A stretch of 64,000 nt of DNA, from positions 21,174-85,173 of the forward strand of contig JAKPSI010000042.1 of the NCBI GenBank assembly GCA_029555415.1, in the 5' to 3' direction. The translations under genes were made by a program, and so were the position numbers. How positions within the stretch are numbered: the stretch's first letter is position 1; each line of letters opens with the position of its first letter. Shown here one piece after another: positions 1 to 8,243 of the stretch. A model generated the notes under the pieces. It did no database searches. It saw only the letters and a program-made list of their open reading frames with translations, and was not told the DNA's origin. This stretch comes from Bacteroidota bacterium (lineage in GTDB: Bacteria > Bacteroidota > Bacteroidia > Chitinophagales > Chitinophagaceae).

Positions 1-277
1 CAGGGTGCATCTTCATATTGTGATCGGTCGCGAAGTTCATCACACCCCATTTCAGTTGTGCTTCATTGTCATTCCCGCGTTCACCTGAACCGTGCAGGAA
101 GATCACGAGCGGGTATTTGCGGCTGAGATCGTAGTCGGGGTACAGCAGACGGTAACGAAGGGTATCGCCCTTGCCGTTCGTGAAATTTTCTTTGCTGAAG
201 AGGGAGGGCTGGGCGTAAAGTGCACCGGAACCGGCAATGAAAAAGAGAACGAGGGTGATGAGTTTGCGTAATGTCAT
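1..277 (-). CDS. Secreted alpha/beta-hydrolase, N-terminal part (truncated by window edge)
   Basis: Only the first 92 codons are in the window; the gene runs off the left edge. A Sec signal peptide spans about residues 1-23 (hydrophobic core, then ALYAQ). After it comes a beta-strand-rich start ending in LVIFLHGSGERG (HGSGERG at about 62-68), the oxyanion-loop motif of the dienelactone-hydrolase/phospholipase-carboxylesterase/prolyl-oligopeptidase-like hydrolases. The protein is therefore probably an exported esterase or peptidase. The catalytic Ser, Asp and His lie outside the window, so the family cannot be fixed. The ATG at 277 is directly followed by the signal peptide, which supports this start. 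Confidence 0.75.
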   Translation of the reverse strand, partial: MTLRKLITLVLFFIAGSGALYAQPSLFSKENFTNGKGDTLRYRLLYPDYDLSRKYPLVIFLHGSGERGNDNEAQLKWGVMNFATDHNMKMHP

Positions 278-401
278 GGTTGAGATGATTAGGTTATGAA
301 GGTAGTGAAAAGTGAGACCTCATGAGGAATGATTCAACGGATCGCACGTTTTCTGTACCTTTTTATCTTATCTGAATGTGTTGAAATTCAGATGTGGTAT
401 T

Positions 402-1073
402 TTACCACTCACAGAAATCACCCGTCTCTACATTCCAGAATGTATCTGTTTCAAAATCACTGTTCACGAATTCATAAATACCCTGCGCCGACTGTTCAGG
501 AGAAAGCCGTCCATGGATATTGGTCGGGGAGAGGGTGGTCCTCACCCAGCCGGGATGCAAGGCCGCAACAAGAAAAGTGCCCCTGTATTTTTCAGCGAGG
601 ATCCTTGTGTACATATTCAGTGCGGCTTTCGACATGCGGTAAGCCGGTGAATCGGTGCCGGTACACAAAGCCACCGATCCCATTTTGGAAGAGATGTTGA
701 TGATCTTACCGCCCTTTTTGATAAAGGGCAGCATGGCTTCCGTAAAGAATACGGTGCCTTCGGTATTTACCGCGAAAGTTTCGTGATAAGTCGTAGTGTC
801 CGGTTTAACTGCATTCAGATCCGGACCCACACCTGCATTGTTGATCAGGATATCGAATTGTATACCCTTTTCTTTTATCTCCCCGACAGACCGTTTGATA
901 CTGCTAGGATCCGATAGATCAAGGGCCAGTGAATGGAAGTCTGAATACTGTAAATCTGCATACTGAATTCTTCTCGATGCGGCAGTAACGGCAAATCCTT
1001 TTTCCAGGAAAAGCTTTGTGAGTGCGAACCCGATGCCTTTGCTCGCACCGGTGATGAGGACGTGTTGTTTCAT
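402..1073 (-). CDS. SDR family NAD(P)-dependent oxidoreductase
   Basis: A classical short-chain dehydrogenase/reductase of 223 aa, a little shorter than the usual 245-255. The glycine-rich cofactor motif TGASKGIG is at 8-15, NNAG at 78-81, the catalytic Ser at 128-129, and YxxxK at Y145/K149. An arginine-rich segment after beta2 (ASRR, about 32-35) suggests NADP(H) preference. The substrate cannot be read from the sequence; the closest type is the carbonyl-reductase/C-factor-like SDRs. The gene lies 8 bp downstream of the CPBP protease gene on the same strand and is probably cotranscribed with it. An 8-bp hairpin (370-377 with 386-393) lies just past its stop but has no clear U-tract. Confidence 0.85.
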   Translation of the reverse strand: MKQHVLITGASKGIGFALTKLFLEKGFAVTAASRRIQYADLQYSDFHSLALDLSDPSSIKRSVGEIKEKGIQFDILINNAGVGPDLNAVKPDTTTYHETFAVNTEGTVFFTEAMLPFIKKGGKIINISSKMGSVALCTGTDSPAYRMSKAALNMYTRILAEKYRGTFLVAALHPGWVRTTLSPTNIHGRLSPEQSAQGIYEFVNSDFETDTFWNVETGDFCEW

Positions 1074-1081
1074 AAATAAGG

Positions 1082-1795
1082 TCAGATGAAATTATTGAAA
1101 ACCGGCGGATCATCCTGCTTTCTTTTCTTCAGCAGCCAGAAACCCAGTCCCCAAATGAGCAGCATGGGTAGCAGCAGCATGGTGAAATATGCCGCATAGG
1201 AAACCGTAACTTCCACATCCGGCGCAGTTCTGATGAGAAGCTGTTTGCCGATCACCGTATTGGAGAAGATGACACTCTGCACCGCATTCCAGCCCATGTG
1301 AAGGGCGATGGGGATGTAGAGTGACCAGGACTTTGCATATCCATAAGCATAAACCGCACCCATGATGCCGGTGGTGACGAAGGTGATCAGCATCTGCATC
1401 GGATCACCCAGTACTTCATGTGAGAACCAGTGATAGATGCCGAAAGCAGTAGCGGAAATGAGAATGGCTTTCAACATGCCGAGTTTCTTCAGCAGGATAT
1501 AGAACAGGATGCCACGGAAGATGAGTTCTTCAAACAGTACGGACTTTAGATTCCACCAAAACCCTTCCGCCACTACATTCCATGATAAATCCGGATTGAG
1601 CTTCCATGATTGCTGCGCGATGAGGTGCTGCATCAGGAAAACAGATGTACTGCAGCCAGCAGCGAGTAAAAAGAAAAAGAAAAAGTCAGACAGCCGTCTT
1701 TTTGAGGGCATCAGTCCCAGTACGGACAAATTTCCCTTTTCAAATAACCAGGCGAAGAGCCAGGTGAGCGCGAGTTGGATGATTATACCGGCCAT
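1082..1795 (-). CDS. CPBP family intramembrane glutamic endopeptidase
   Basis: A polytopic membrane protein of 237 aa with about six hydrophobic segments. It carries the three CPBP (CAAX-protease/bacteriocin-processing, Abi) motifs: EExxxR (E89, E90, R94), a His in the FxxxH segment near residue 122, and HxxxN (H166, N170). Family members are membrane glutamic proteases; bacterial ones process peptides or contribute to bacteriocin immunity, but the substrate here is unknown. It sits between a serine hydrolase (10 bp upstream) and an SDR (8 bp downstream) on the same strand, so the three are likely an operon. Confidence 0.85.
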   Translation of the reverse strand: MAGIIIQLALTWLFAWLFEKGNLSVLGLMPSKRRLSDFFFFFLLAAGCSTSVFLMQHLIAQQSWKLNPDLSWNVVAEGFWWNLKSVLFEELIFRGILFYILLKKLGMLKAILISATAFGIYHWFSHEVLGDPMQMLITFVTTGIMGAVYAYGYAKSWSLYIPIALHMGWNAVQSVIFSNTVIGKQLLIRTAPDVEVTVSYAAYFTMLLLPMLLIWGLGFWLLKKRKQDDPPVFNNFI

Positions 1796-1804
1796 GATGT
1801 AATA

Positions 1805-2968
1805 TCACTCTTTTTCATCATCCGCCCTGATCCAGCCTGCAGAAAAAGTATCGATGATCCTGAATGCTAGTTGATTCCAGATGATCTCTTTCGGATGGAG
1901 TGCATTAGCCAATATCACCAGACCGAAATCATTGGCTGGTGAAACGATCAGCGTTGCGCAATAGCCGGGGTCATTGCCCACATGGAACATGTACTTTCCG
2001 TATTTTTTGGAATGGACGACCCACCAACCCAGACCGATCGACGTTTCATGCGGGGGGATGAATTCATGGGTGGTCCACATGTCATCCAGTGTATTTTTTT
2101 TCAGGACACTCCCAGCTGTATTCCCTTTGTAAATGGAAAGATTATGAAGCATCCACAGGCAGAGATCATAACTATTGGAGTTCAGGTTGCCGCAGGGCTT
2201 GTCCTGCGGAATATCCGGGTAATAGCCTGAAGGGTGTACCTGATGTGTGATCCAGCTTCTGGCATGCGGCGTACTGCGCCGTTCAGTGGCGATGCTGTCG
2301 ATAAAAAAACTACTGTGTATCATGCCAACAGGCTGCAGTATATGCTCCTGTACATAGTTACTGTAGTTTTTACCGCTGACCCGTTCGATCACCAGGCCAA
2401 GGATGTCAAAGCCGGTATTACTGTATGTTTTCGAACTCAGTTGTACACCCGGAGGGAAGCTCAGTTTTTTCTTACTGAGTTTTTGCGCGAAAAGGGTTAA
2501 TGCAAGGCTATCATGTGCGGGCCGGATGAAATGTTTGTTGGCGATATTGGGAAGTCCTGAAGTATGGGTAAGGATCTGACGAATTGTGATGTCACGGTAG
2601 CGCGGATCCCTCATCCTGAATTCAGGTACATAGTCGGTCAGATTTTTGCTGATGTCGATCATTCCGTCTTCCACCAGTTGCATGATTGCAGTGGTAGTGA
2701 ATAATTTGGAGATGGAGCAAGTGAGGAAATTCGTGAGACTGTCGACCGGTTCTGCTTTTCCTTTTGTTCGGGTGCCATAACCTTGCATATAGAGGATCCT
2801 TCCATTCTTTACGATGCCGATGGAGACTCCCGGTATCCGCTCCTCCTGCATGGTTTTGTTGACCAGCGAATCAATGGAGCCGAAAACGGTTTGCCCCATG
2901 GTCTGCATGCTGAACGTAGTGAACAGGAGCATGAGGAACAAAAATCGAATGGGGCTTAACATTTTCAT
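1805..2968 (-). CDS. Secreted serine hydrolase, beta-lactamase/class C family
   Basis: 387 aa with an N-terminal signal peptide (about 1-26, ending TMGQ). The penicillin-binding/class C beta-lactamase fold is recognisable: nucleophile motif SxxK at S85-K88, YSN at 182-184, and a C-terminal HVGN at the position of the KTG-like triad motif. Such periplasmic proteins act as esterases, D-aminopeptidases or cell-wall carboxypeptidases; nothing indicates real beta-lactam resistance. The ATG at 2968 has an alternative ATG two codons in; both keep the signal peptide. It is the first gene of the run with the CPBP protease and SDR. Confidence 0.85.
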   Translation of the reverse strand: MKMLSPIRFLFLMLLFTTFSMQTMGQTVFGSIDSLVNKTMQEERIPGVSIGIVKNGRILYMQGYGTRTKGKAEPVDSLTNFLTCSISKLFTTTAIMQLVEDGMIDISKNLTDYVPEFRMRDPRYRDITIRQILTHTSGLPNIANKHFIRPAHDSLALTLFAQKLSKKKLSFPPGVQLSSKTYSNTGFDILGLVIERVSGKNYSNYVQEHILQPVGMIHSSFFIDSIATERRSTPHARSWITHQVHPSGYYPDIPQDKPCGNLNSNSYDLCLWMLHNLSIYKGNTAGSVLKKNTLDDMWTTHEFIPPHETSIGLGWWVVHSKKYGKYMFHVGNDPGYCATLIVSPANDFGLVILANALHPKEIIWNQLAFRIIDTFSAGWIRADDEKE

Positions 2969-3004
2969 TGAACGTTTGGAGCTTGGGAATATTGCAGGTT
3001 TAAA

Positions 3005-3763
3005 TTATTCCTTCAATGTCGCTTTGCACAATAAAGTTCGTATTTCATTGGCTATGATCACCACCCCATATGTATCAGGGCCCTGGTCTTTAAATTTTCC
3101 GGTAAATCGAAGTGGTGTAAAATGTTTATCCTCGTTCCCCGGTCCGGTGAAACCCATCAAAACAACCTTATCCCGGATCAATAAGTCGAGATCACTTGCT
3201 TTCCAGTCTGAACCTTGGATATTCGGGATCCGATCAAGGTCTCGCCTGAATTCAATTTTGATCTTTTCGTCAACTTTATAATTGAATTGTATTCCGGGTT
3301 TCCATTTTTTAAGGAGTTGCAGCGCAAAATGTTCATATTCCTTTCCGGATATAGTTTGAATGGGAATAAATCTATCCGCCAGTCCGGTCTTTTTAATGGT
3401 CAAAGCAGGACCTTCTCCTTTAGCATATTTCCTGAAACGATCTATCGAATGCACTGCCTGACCATATTCATTCAGTCCCATGGTCAGAATGACTTTTCCG
3501 GATTGTTGAATGGCGGCTTCTAACAATGAATCCTGATCGCCATCTTTTGCTTGCTGGAACCATGCATCAAGTCCAATAACGGCAGGATGGCAGCTGTCTG
3601 CAATACGTATCATTCTCGCAATCGCAGCCCGGTCGCCTGTTCCGATATTGATGATCACGATATCCGGGTCGGCCTTATAGTCAAGTTTAACATCAGGGAT
3701 GTCGCAACCAGCAAAGAGGGAAAAGAAGGACATCATGATCAAACCTCTGCTAATGGATCGCAT
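3005..3763 (-). CDS. CHASE2-domain-like lipoprotein
   Basis: 252 aa with a lipoprotein signal peptide (lipobox LFAGC at about 16-20). The mature part begins with a beta-strand (DIVIINIGTGDR) and ends with a segment typical of CHASE2 sensor domains (KVVLMGFTG, then a TPL loop and a TYGVVIIANEIRTLL-like helix). CHASE2 is normally the extracytoplasmic sensor of membrane-bound adenylate cyclases, kinases or CHAT-type proteins. Here there is no transmembrane helix or output domain after it, so this is a stand-alone lipid-anchored version. The domain call is by eye and moderate. It is divergent from the cytochrome c gene at 3981. Confidence 0.55.
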   Translation of the reverse strand: MRSISRGLIMMSFFSLFAGCDIPDVKLDYKADPDIVIINIGTGDRAAIARMIRIADSCHPAVIGLDAWFQQAKDGDQDSLLEAAIQQSGKVILTMGLNEYGQAVHSIDRFRKYAKGEGPALTIKKTGLADRFIPIQTISGKEYEHFALQLLKKWKPGIQFNYKVDEKIKIEFRRDLDRIPNIQGSDWKASDLDLLIRDKVVLMGFTGPGNEDKHFTPLRFTGKFKDQGPDTYGVVIIANEIRTLLCKATLKE

Positions 3764-3795
3764 GTTCCAGAAGTTTTTTTCATTAATGTCATCAT

Positions 3796-3803
3796 CAAAT
3801 GTA
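3796..3803 (-). promoter_or_regulatory. Candidate -7 box for the CHASE2-like gene
   Basis: On the minus strand this reads TACATTTG, a perfect match to the Bacteroidota TAnnTTTG element, 33 bp upstream of the ATG at 3763. No well-spaced TTTG -33 box was found. Confidence 0.35.
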
Positions 3804-3849
3804 AATAAAAGATATATAACGCCGGTTTTGACAATTCAGTGACGTATAC

Positions 3850-3865
3850 TGTGATCTTCATCACG
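3850..3865 (+). promoter_or_regulatory. CRP/FNR-like palindrome upstream of cytochrome c
   Basis: TGTGA-N6-TCACG lies in the divergent gap 116-131 bp before the cytochrome c start. It differs at one position from the CRP consensus half-site pair. A CRP/FNR-family regulator is plausible for a cytochrome, but the match is short and could be chance. Confidence 0.3.
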
Positions 3866-3980
3866 GCGTAGTGATGAGGCACATTGAAATTTGTGATGAC
3901 CGTCAGTGTATTCGCGGTGTGAACGGGTCTAATTTTAGGTTCAGAAAGTTCTTTGTTTACTCACCCTTTAAAACAGGTTT

Positions 3981-4418
3981 ATGAAACAGTTCCTGATCCT
4001 ATTCACCGTCGCGGCTTTCGCCGCTTTCTCCTTCGGTTTTATGACAGCCCAGGGCGACCCCTGGAATGTGCCCGATAATTTTAAAAGCCTGAAAAATCCT
4101 GTAACTCCCGATAAGGCATCGCTGGATGCCGGTAAAGTGCTGTATAATTCGTACTGTGTGTCCTGCCATGGTCAGGATGGGAAAGGCAATGGCAAACGTG
4201 CCTTGAAACTGAATAATACTCCGGTCGATTTTACATTGGCTTCGATGAAAACGCATGGTGACGGAGAGATCCTGTATGTGGTCTACTCAGGCCACCGCGA
4301 AATGCCCGGCTTCAAGAAGAAATTACTGCCTGGTAAAGAAGAAGTGACGACCGGTAGTTTTGGTAAGACCCGTAACCCGGGTGATCTCGTTAACTACGTA
4401 AGGAATTTCGCGAAGTGA
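3981..4418 (+). CDS. Periplasmic c-type cytochrome
   Basis: 145 aa with a Sec signal peptide (about 1-24). A single haem attachment motif C59-V-S-C62-H63 is present, and M108 (in HREMPGF) is a likely sixth haem ligand. This is a small class I cytochrome c that carries electrons in the periplasm, as in cytochrome c class C domains (PF13442/PF00034). It stands alone, divergent from the CHASE2-like lipoprotein gene and convergent with a membrane-protein gene, and is closed by a strong hairpin terminator at 4487. A CRP/FNR-like palindrome in its upstream region may regulate it. Confidence 0.88.
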   Translation: MKQFLILFTVAAFAAFSFGFMTAQGDPWNVPDNFKSLKNPVTPDKASLDAGKVLYNSYCVSCHGQDGKGNGKRALKLNNTPVDFTLASMKTHGDGEILYVVYSGHREMPGFKKKLLPGKEEVTTGSFGKTRNPGDLVNYVRNFAK

Positions 4419-4486
4419 AATGAAACGGTGATGTGGCAAATACTCCCGATCCGTACTTAGTAAGTGAGGGAGTTCGTTTTGAAGAA

Positions 4487-4517
4487 AAGTCCTGGTGTTG
4501 ATGCCGGGACTTTTTTT
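4487..4517 (+). terminator. Bidirectional intrinsic terminator
   Basis: A 9-bp stem (4487-4495 with 4504-4512, one G-U pair) with an 8-nt loop is followed by seven T on the plus strand and preceded by an A-run that gives a short U-tract on the minus strand. It lies between the convergent cytochrome c and membrane-protein genes. Confidence 0.8.
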
Positions 4518-4522
4518 ATCCG

Positions 4523-5227
4523 TTAAAAGAACATTTGTGTGAATTTTCCGGCCAGTTCCTGCCAGAGCACACTCTGCGGCACAACATAAAATGCGATCTG
4601 TGAAATTCCAATGATGGCCAGCGACACAGCATAAGGCCTCCAGTTGCGCTTGTGCTTCATGTCATACGCGATCAATGTCAACAGTACGAGATCCGTGATC
4701 AGGAAACCGGCGATGAATGCCTGCGGCACCGTCGTGCCGATCAGTAAAGTGCAGATACGGCGAATACCCGCGCCACTGATCGCCAGAGATGTGGTGATCA
4801 TGTAACGCATATGGGAGGGTGCGTGCTTTTTATGATAAATGGCCAGTGCATACAACCACACGAAATCCACGATCTGCAGGAAAGGGACAAAAGTGGATGC
4901 AACACTGGCGGCATGGTCACCGGCCTTCAGCTTGTGGAGATAAAGCTCCCTGGCGATAAAGAAGATCGATACCACGATCACCGGCACCAGCACATACGAG
5001 AATTTACCGATGGCGCGGTGAAGCGCGTATTTCCGGTTCCGGATGAGGATCGGTTGCACCAGCAGCATCACGAACCAGAGCAGGAACAGCAGCCCGTGCA
5101 CATGCTGAATGGTCGTCACTTTTTCAAATGAAGGGAAGAGTCCGAAATAGGTCTTGAAGAAACCCGCGAAGATCACCAGCAACACACCGGCGAAAAAGAT
5201 CGAAATGTTCCTGTATGCTTTTTCCAT
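4523..5227 (-). CDS. Uncharacterised polytopic membrane protein
   Basis: 234 aa with about seven hydrophobic segments. Conserved-looking features are HVHGLLFLLWF at about 42-52, then LVQP and an RxxALHRAIG motif after the next segment. A paralogue at 8925-9656 shares this layout (H-x-H near the second helix, IIQP, then RHRTNG). The paired histidines in helices recall DUF2306-type and haem-binding membrane proteins, but no function is known to me. It starts at an ATG at 5227 and has the terminator at 4487-4517 just downstream. Confidence 0.6.
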   Translation of the reverse strand: MEKAYRNISIFFAGVLLVIFAGFFKTYFGLFPSFEKVTTIQHVHGLLFLLWFVMLLVQPILIRNRKYALHRAIGKFSYVLVPVIVVSIFFIARELYLHKLKAGDHAASVASTFVPFLQIVDFVWLYALAIYHKKHAPSHMRYMITTSLAISGAGIRRICTLLIGTTVPQAFIAGFLITDLVLLTLIAYDMKHKRNWRPYAVSLAIIGISQIAFYVVPQSVLWQELAGKFTQMFF

Positions 5228-5339
5228 ATGCAGTTACAACAGTATCCTTGTCCAGCGCCCATTTCACACCGTTGGTTGGTTCAACTAAATGTAGAACAAT
5301 TAAGTGAATGTGCGCGACTTGTTGTCATTTGCTTTTCGG

Positions 5340-5867
5340 TCATATATTCAGTCTTTTCAGGAAATTATCTGCCAACAGGTCTATTTCCGTTTTCAGAAGG
5401 GCGTCTGTGATCAGTCCGTGGTCATTTATTTTTCCCCGGATACCATGGACCAGCAGGTTCGTTTCATCCTGAAGACCCGCTTCAACGGTGCGCAGGATCA
5501 TTTGAAGTTCTTCATGTCCCTTTACTCCACTTGCGGATGCGGTGATCACGGCCGTAGGTTTGCCGGAGAAAAGGGTAGTGGCCACGCACCATTCCAGGAT
5601 GTTCTTCAGGCAGGAGGGGATACTGAAAACGTACTCAGGGGTGCAGATCAGTATGCCATCCGCATTGGCGATCCGCTCCCGCAAAGCGATGATGGATGCG
5701 GGCGGATCCTCAGCTGAAAGTGCTGGATCGAATGGCGGAAAGACTTTCAGATCTTCTTCAATGATCGTATGGAGCCGATCCGATGTGCGTTCAGCAAAAT
5801 AGAGGAGCAGCCTGAGGTTGGAGGAATCCCGGCTGGCACTTCCGTTGATGGCGAGAATGGTCTTCAT
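5340..5867 (-). CDS. NAD(P)H-dependent FMN reductase
   Basis: 175 aa, typical of the NADPH-dependent FMN reductase/flavodoxin-like family (PF03358). The FMN phosphate loop is INGSASRDSSN at about 7-17. A CTPEYVFSIP segment near 95-104 matches the conserved TPEYN(G)S(I)P motif, followed by LKN-LEW. The protein reduces FMN or quinone-like substrates in the cytosol; the physiological substrate is unknown. Its ATG overlaps the stop of the upstream gene by one base (TAATG), indicating translational coupling with 5867-6346. Confidence 0.88.
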   Translation of the reverse strand: MKTILAINGSASRDSSNLRLLLYFAERTSDRLHTIIEEDLKVFPPFDPALSAEDPPASIIALRERIANADGILICTPEYVFSIPSCLKNILEWCVATTLFSGKPTAVITASASGVKGHEELQMILRTVEAGLQDETNLLVHGIRGKINDHGLITDALLKTEIDLLADNFLKRLNI

Positions 5868-6346
5868 TATCGGTTAGTTCGCTCTTGTCCGGAATAGACC
5901 AGCACACCTGCGATGGTTTTTTTACTGAACCAGTAAGGTTCCTGCATGTTCAGCTCATAGAGCAATTGTCCGTTCCGGTAATATTCAATGTAATTAGTGA
6001 CCAGTATAGAGTCGCTTGTAACGAGATCGATCCGGCATTTCACGATTCGGACCTTCAGATGGTCAAAACTGTCGACTGATTCAAGATACTGCTGACTGAA
6101 CCAGTTTTCAAAGCCGTTGTCTTTCCTGATCTCCCTGAATAAAACGGGTTTGGTGTAGATCGTGATCGTAACGGTATCCGTAACGTAACCGTACATGGAC
6201 CAGTTGTAGAAATCGATATGCGCGAACTTGCCTTTCAGCTTGCTGTCGACCCCTCCGGTTTTATAATAATAGATATCGGATCCGTCCTGTGCATGAAGGG
6301 GAATATAAGTAATGAAAACGAATGTTATGATGAGGAGAGATCTCAT
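5867..6346 (-). CDS. Secreted hypothetical protein, 159 aa
   Basis: Not recognised. A signal peptide covers about residues 1-19 (ends PLHAQ). The mature 140 aa are rich in beta-prone and aromatic residues with no catalytic motif that I can see. It is translationally coupled (TAATG) to the FMN reductase gene downstream and lies 5 bp from the DinB-like gene upstream, so it belongs to a four-gene run (6814-5340 direction) with PhzF and DinB. Confidence 0.6.
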   Translation of the reverse strand: MRSLLIITFVFITYIPLHAQDGSDIYYYKTGGVDSKLKGKFAHIDFYNWSMYGYVTDTVTITIYTKPVLFREIRKDNGFENWFSQQYLESVDSFDHLKVRIVKCRIDLVTSDSILVTNYIEYYRNGQLLYELNMQEPYWFSKKTIAGVLVYSGQERTNR

Positions 6347-6351
6347 ATTGT

Positions 6352-6798
6352 TTATTTATCCAGCAGTCTCCTGTGATAGTTGATCTGCCCCAGATGATAA
6401 GCCAGGTGCGTGGTCAGATGTACCAGAAAGTATTCTGTAGAGGTTTTTTCAGCAAAGACCAGCAGGGGGTATTCTTTTTGCAGATCAGCTTCCGTCAGCT
6501 GATCAAGTACATGGTTAACAACACCGATCGTTGCCTCCACCATCAGGATCAGCTTGGCACGCGGCACATCTTTTCTGGAAAATTCCAGCGGCCGGTCGCG
6601 GATATATCCTGTTTTGCCGACCTCCGCACCCAGATAGGTGTTCAGGTTACCGACCAGATGCAGACAAAGATTGCCGGCTGAATTACTGATCGTCCCGGAG
6701 CTAAGCCAGAGGCGGGATTCGTCCTGGTAGGCTTCGATCTCGGACTTCAGTTTGTTCAGGTCGCGGTTGAAAAGTGTTCTGATTACTTCTATCATCAT
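6352..6798 (-). CDS. DinB/DUF1572 family four-helix protein
   Basis: 148 aa, all helical. It has the spaced histidines of the DinB/YfiT metalloprotein fold: H48 in the second helix (CLHLVGN) and a C-terminal HLTTHLAYHLGQINYHRR segment. The HxxxH pair and HLGQI match DUF1572 members. DinB-like proteins bind a divalent metal, and several are thiol-transferases using bacillithiol or mycothiol. The substrate here is unknown. A double ATG marks the start at 6798. The gene is 15 bp downstream of the PhzF-like gene. Confidence 0.78.
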   Translation of the reverse strand: MMIEVIRTLFNRDLNKLKSEIEAYQDESRLWLSSGTISNSAGNLCLHLVGNLNTYLGAEVGKTGYIRDRPLEFSRKDVPRAKLILMVEATIGVVNHVLDQLTEADLQKEYPLLVFAEKTSTEYFLVHLTTHLAYHLGQINYHRRLLDK

Positions 6799-6813
6799 GG
6801 TAAGTTTATTTTA

Positions 6814-7620
6814 TCAGACAATGTTATTCAATTCGCCTTTCAGCATGATCACCGCTTCACTGAACAATAAGACTTTATCATCTTTCAATTCTACCGACAT
6901 GTAACCGGTCCTTTCAGAAGACTGGAAAGCCCGCATGCTTGATTTGTTGAGTAACCGCGACCAGTATTTGGCCAGAAAGGTCTGCACTCCACCTGTGACC
7001 GGATCTTCATCCGTTCCCGCCCAGGGCCAGAAATAACGGTAGTGGTAATCGTATCCTTTATCTGTTGTTGCAGCAGTGACCAATACGCCGTTGATACCGG
7101 AGTAGGATGCGACCAATGCCTTGAAATCCGGACGCAGTCCGGCTAATGCAGATGGATCTTCAATTTGTAAAAGGATGATCTTGTTCTTCGGACTGTACTC
7201 GCAGTTGATGATCTTTTTCAGGCCAAGTGCATGCAGCAGTGTGTCTGGCACCGTTGCGGGTTCCGTTTCATACACCGGGAATTCCATGACGATCTCATTC
7301 CCGCGTTTGCTGATGAACAGATCCAGTTGTTCACCCGTGATGAAATGAATCGTATCAATATCCGAATCACTGAACAATACTTTCGCGGAAGCCAGAGTGG
7401 CGTGACCACAAAGCGGGATCTCTTTTTTGGGGGAGAAATAACGGATGGCATACACACCGGGTTTGTCAAGCGGCATCACGAATGCGGTCTCGGATAATCC
7501 GAATTCTTTCGCGATGTTCAGCTTGCTTTCATCACTCAATGCATGTTCCGGAAAGCATACCCCGGCCGGGTTTCCGGTAAATGGTTCATTCGTGAAAGAA
7601 TCTACGGTATAACATTTCAT
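6814..7620 (-). CDS. PhzF family isomerase/epimerase-like protein
   Basis: 268 aa, close to the family's usual 260-300. Recognisable elements are the N-terminal VDSFTNEPFTGNPAGVC segment (7-23), the catalytic Glu in LSETAFV (about 43-49), GHATLAS in the middle, and a DPVTGG motif in the second half. The two halves share the diaminopimelate-epimerase fold. Characterised relatives isomerise dihydro-3-hydroxyanthranilate (PhzF), but most family members have unknown substrates and no phenazine genes are present here. First gene of a run with DinB, the 159-aa secreted protein and FMN reductase. Confidence 0.88.
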   Translation of the reverse strand: MKCYTVDSFTNEPFTGNPAGVCFPEHALSDESKLNIAKEFGLSETAFVMPLDKPGVYAIRYFSPKKEIPLCGHATLASAKVLFSDSDIDTIHFITGEQLDLFISKRGNEIVMEFPVYETEPATVPDTLLHALGLKKIINCEYSPKNKIILLQIEDPSALAGLRPDFKALVASYSGINGVLVTAATTDKGYDYHYRYFWPWAGTDEDPVTGGVQTFLAKYWSRLLNKSSMRAFQSSERTGYMSVELKDDKVLLFSEAVIMLKGELNNIV

Positions 7621-7796
7621 AAAAAAAAGTAGGGTGGGGCTGCCACTCCTGCCTTACAAACTTATATTTTCTTTTAATGATATGTCCGGATAATTGACGA
7701 ATGGCCATTCATCTTATTCCGAAATGGGATCGTGCGTGGGACAGCATCTTTTTTCCATAAACTACATATTCGATCGGTACCCTGGTGACCGTGAAT

Positions 7797-8207
7797 TTAA
7801 GCTTTCCGGCAGAGTTGTAATTTTCCCAGAACTGCACTGAGTTTGATCTTCAGATCATCATCGTTCTTATAAATGACGGGATGATCACTGATGCCGGAAA
7901 GGGTAGTGGAATGTTCAGCACTTGCATGCCGCAGGTAGATCACAGGCTTGCCTTTCCCTTTCGCATAACCTGCTTCAATGCCAATGCCGATCGCTTTTTC
8001 AGAAGTTTCGGCGATCAGCAGGTCGCAGGCATCGATATCTTTCATGGCTTGTTCCATCATTTCCTGTTCCTGTTCGGCCAGGAACGTATGCTGATCAATG
8101 AATACCAATGGTTCGATCCCGGAATGGGTAAGTGTTTCAGTGATCGCCATGATCACTTTGGCGAATAATTTACGTTTGCTGAAACTGACTGCGATATATG
8201 CTTTCAT
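7797..8207 (-). CDS. Nucleoside 2-deoxyribosyltransferase-like protein
   Basis: 136 aa from the ATG at 8207; a GTG one codon earlier is also possible. The Rossmann-like fold starts with AYIAVSFS. A central DACDLLIAETSEKAIGIGIEAGYA stretch carries the family's D-hh-x-E...G-E-GYA pattern, where the Glu of the GxE motif is the nucleophile in true deoxyribosyltransferases. Close relatives (PF05014 and related) include nucleotide hydrolases acting on modified dNMPs, so the activity could be hydrolysis instead of transfer. Confidence 0.7.
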   Translation of the reverse strand: MKAYIAVSFSKRKLFAKVIMAITETLTHSGIEPLVFIDQHTFLAEQEQEMMEQAMKDIDACDLLIAETSEKAIGIGIEAGYAKGKGKPVIYLRHASAEHSTTLSGISDHPVIYKNDDDLKIKLSAVLGKLQLCRKA

Positions 8208-8243
8208 CACTTATTTTATTCAAGATGATATTCCTTCTCCAGT

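Noticed and set aside
1805..2968. Beta-lactam resistance gene
   Set aside because: Only the general SxxK hydrolase fold is seen; most such proteins are esterases or peptidases and nothing points to resistance.
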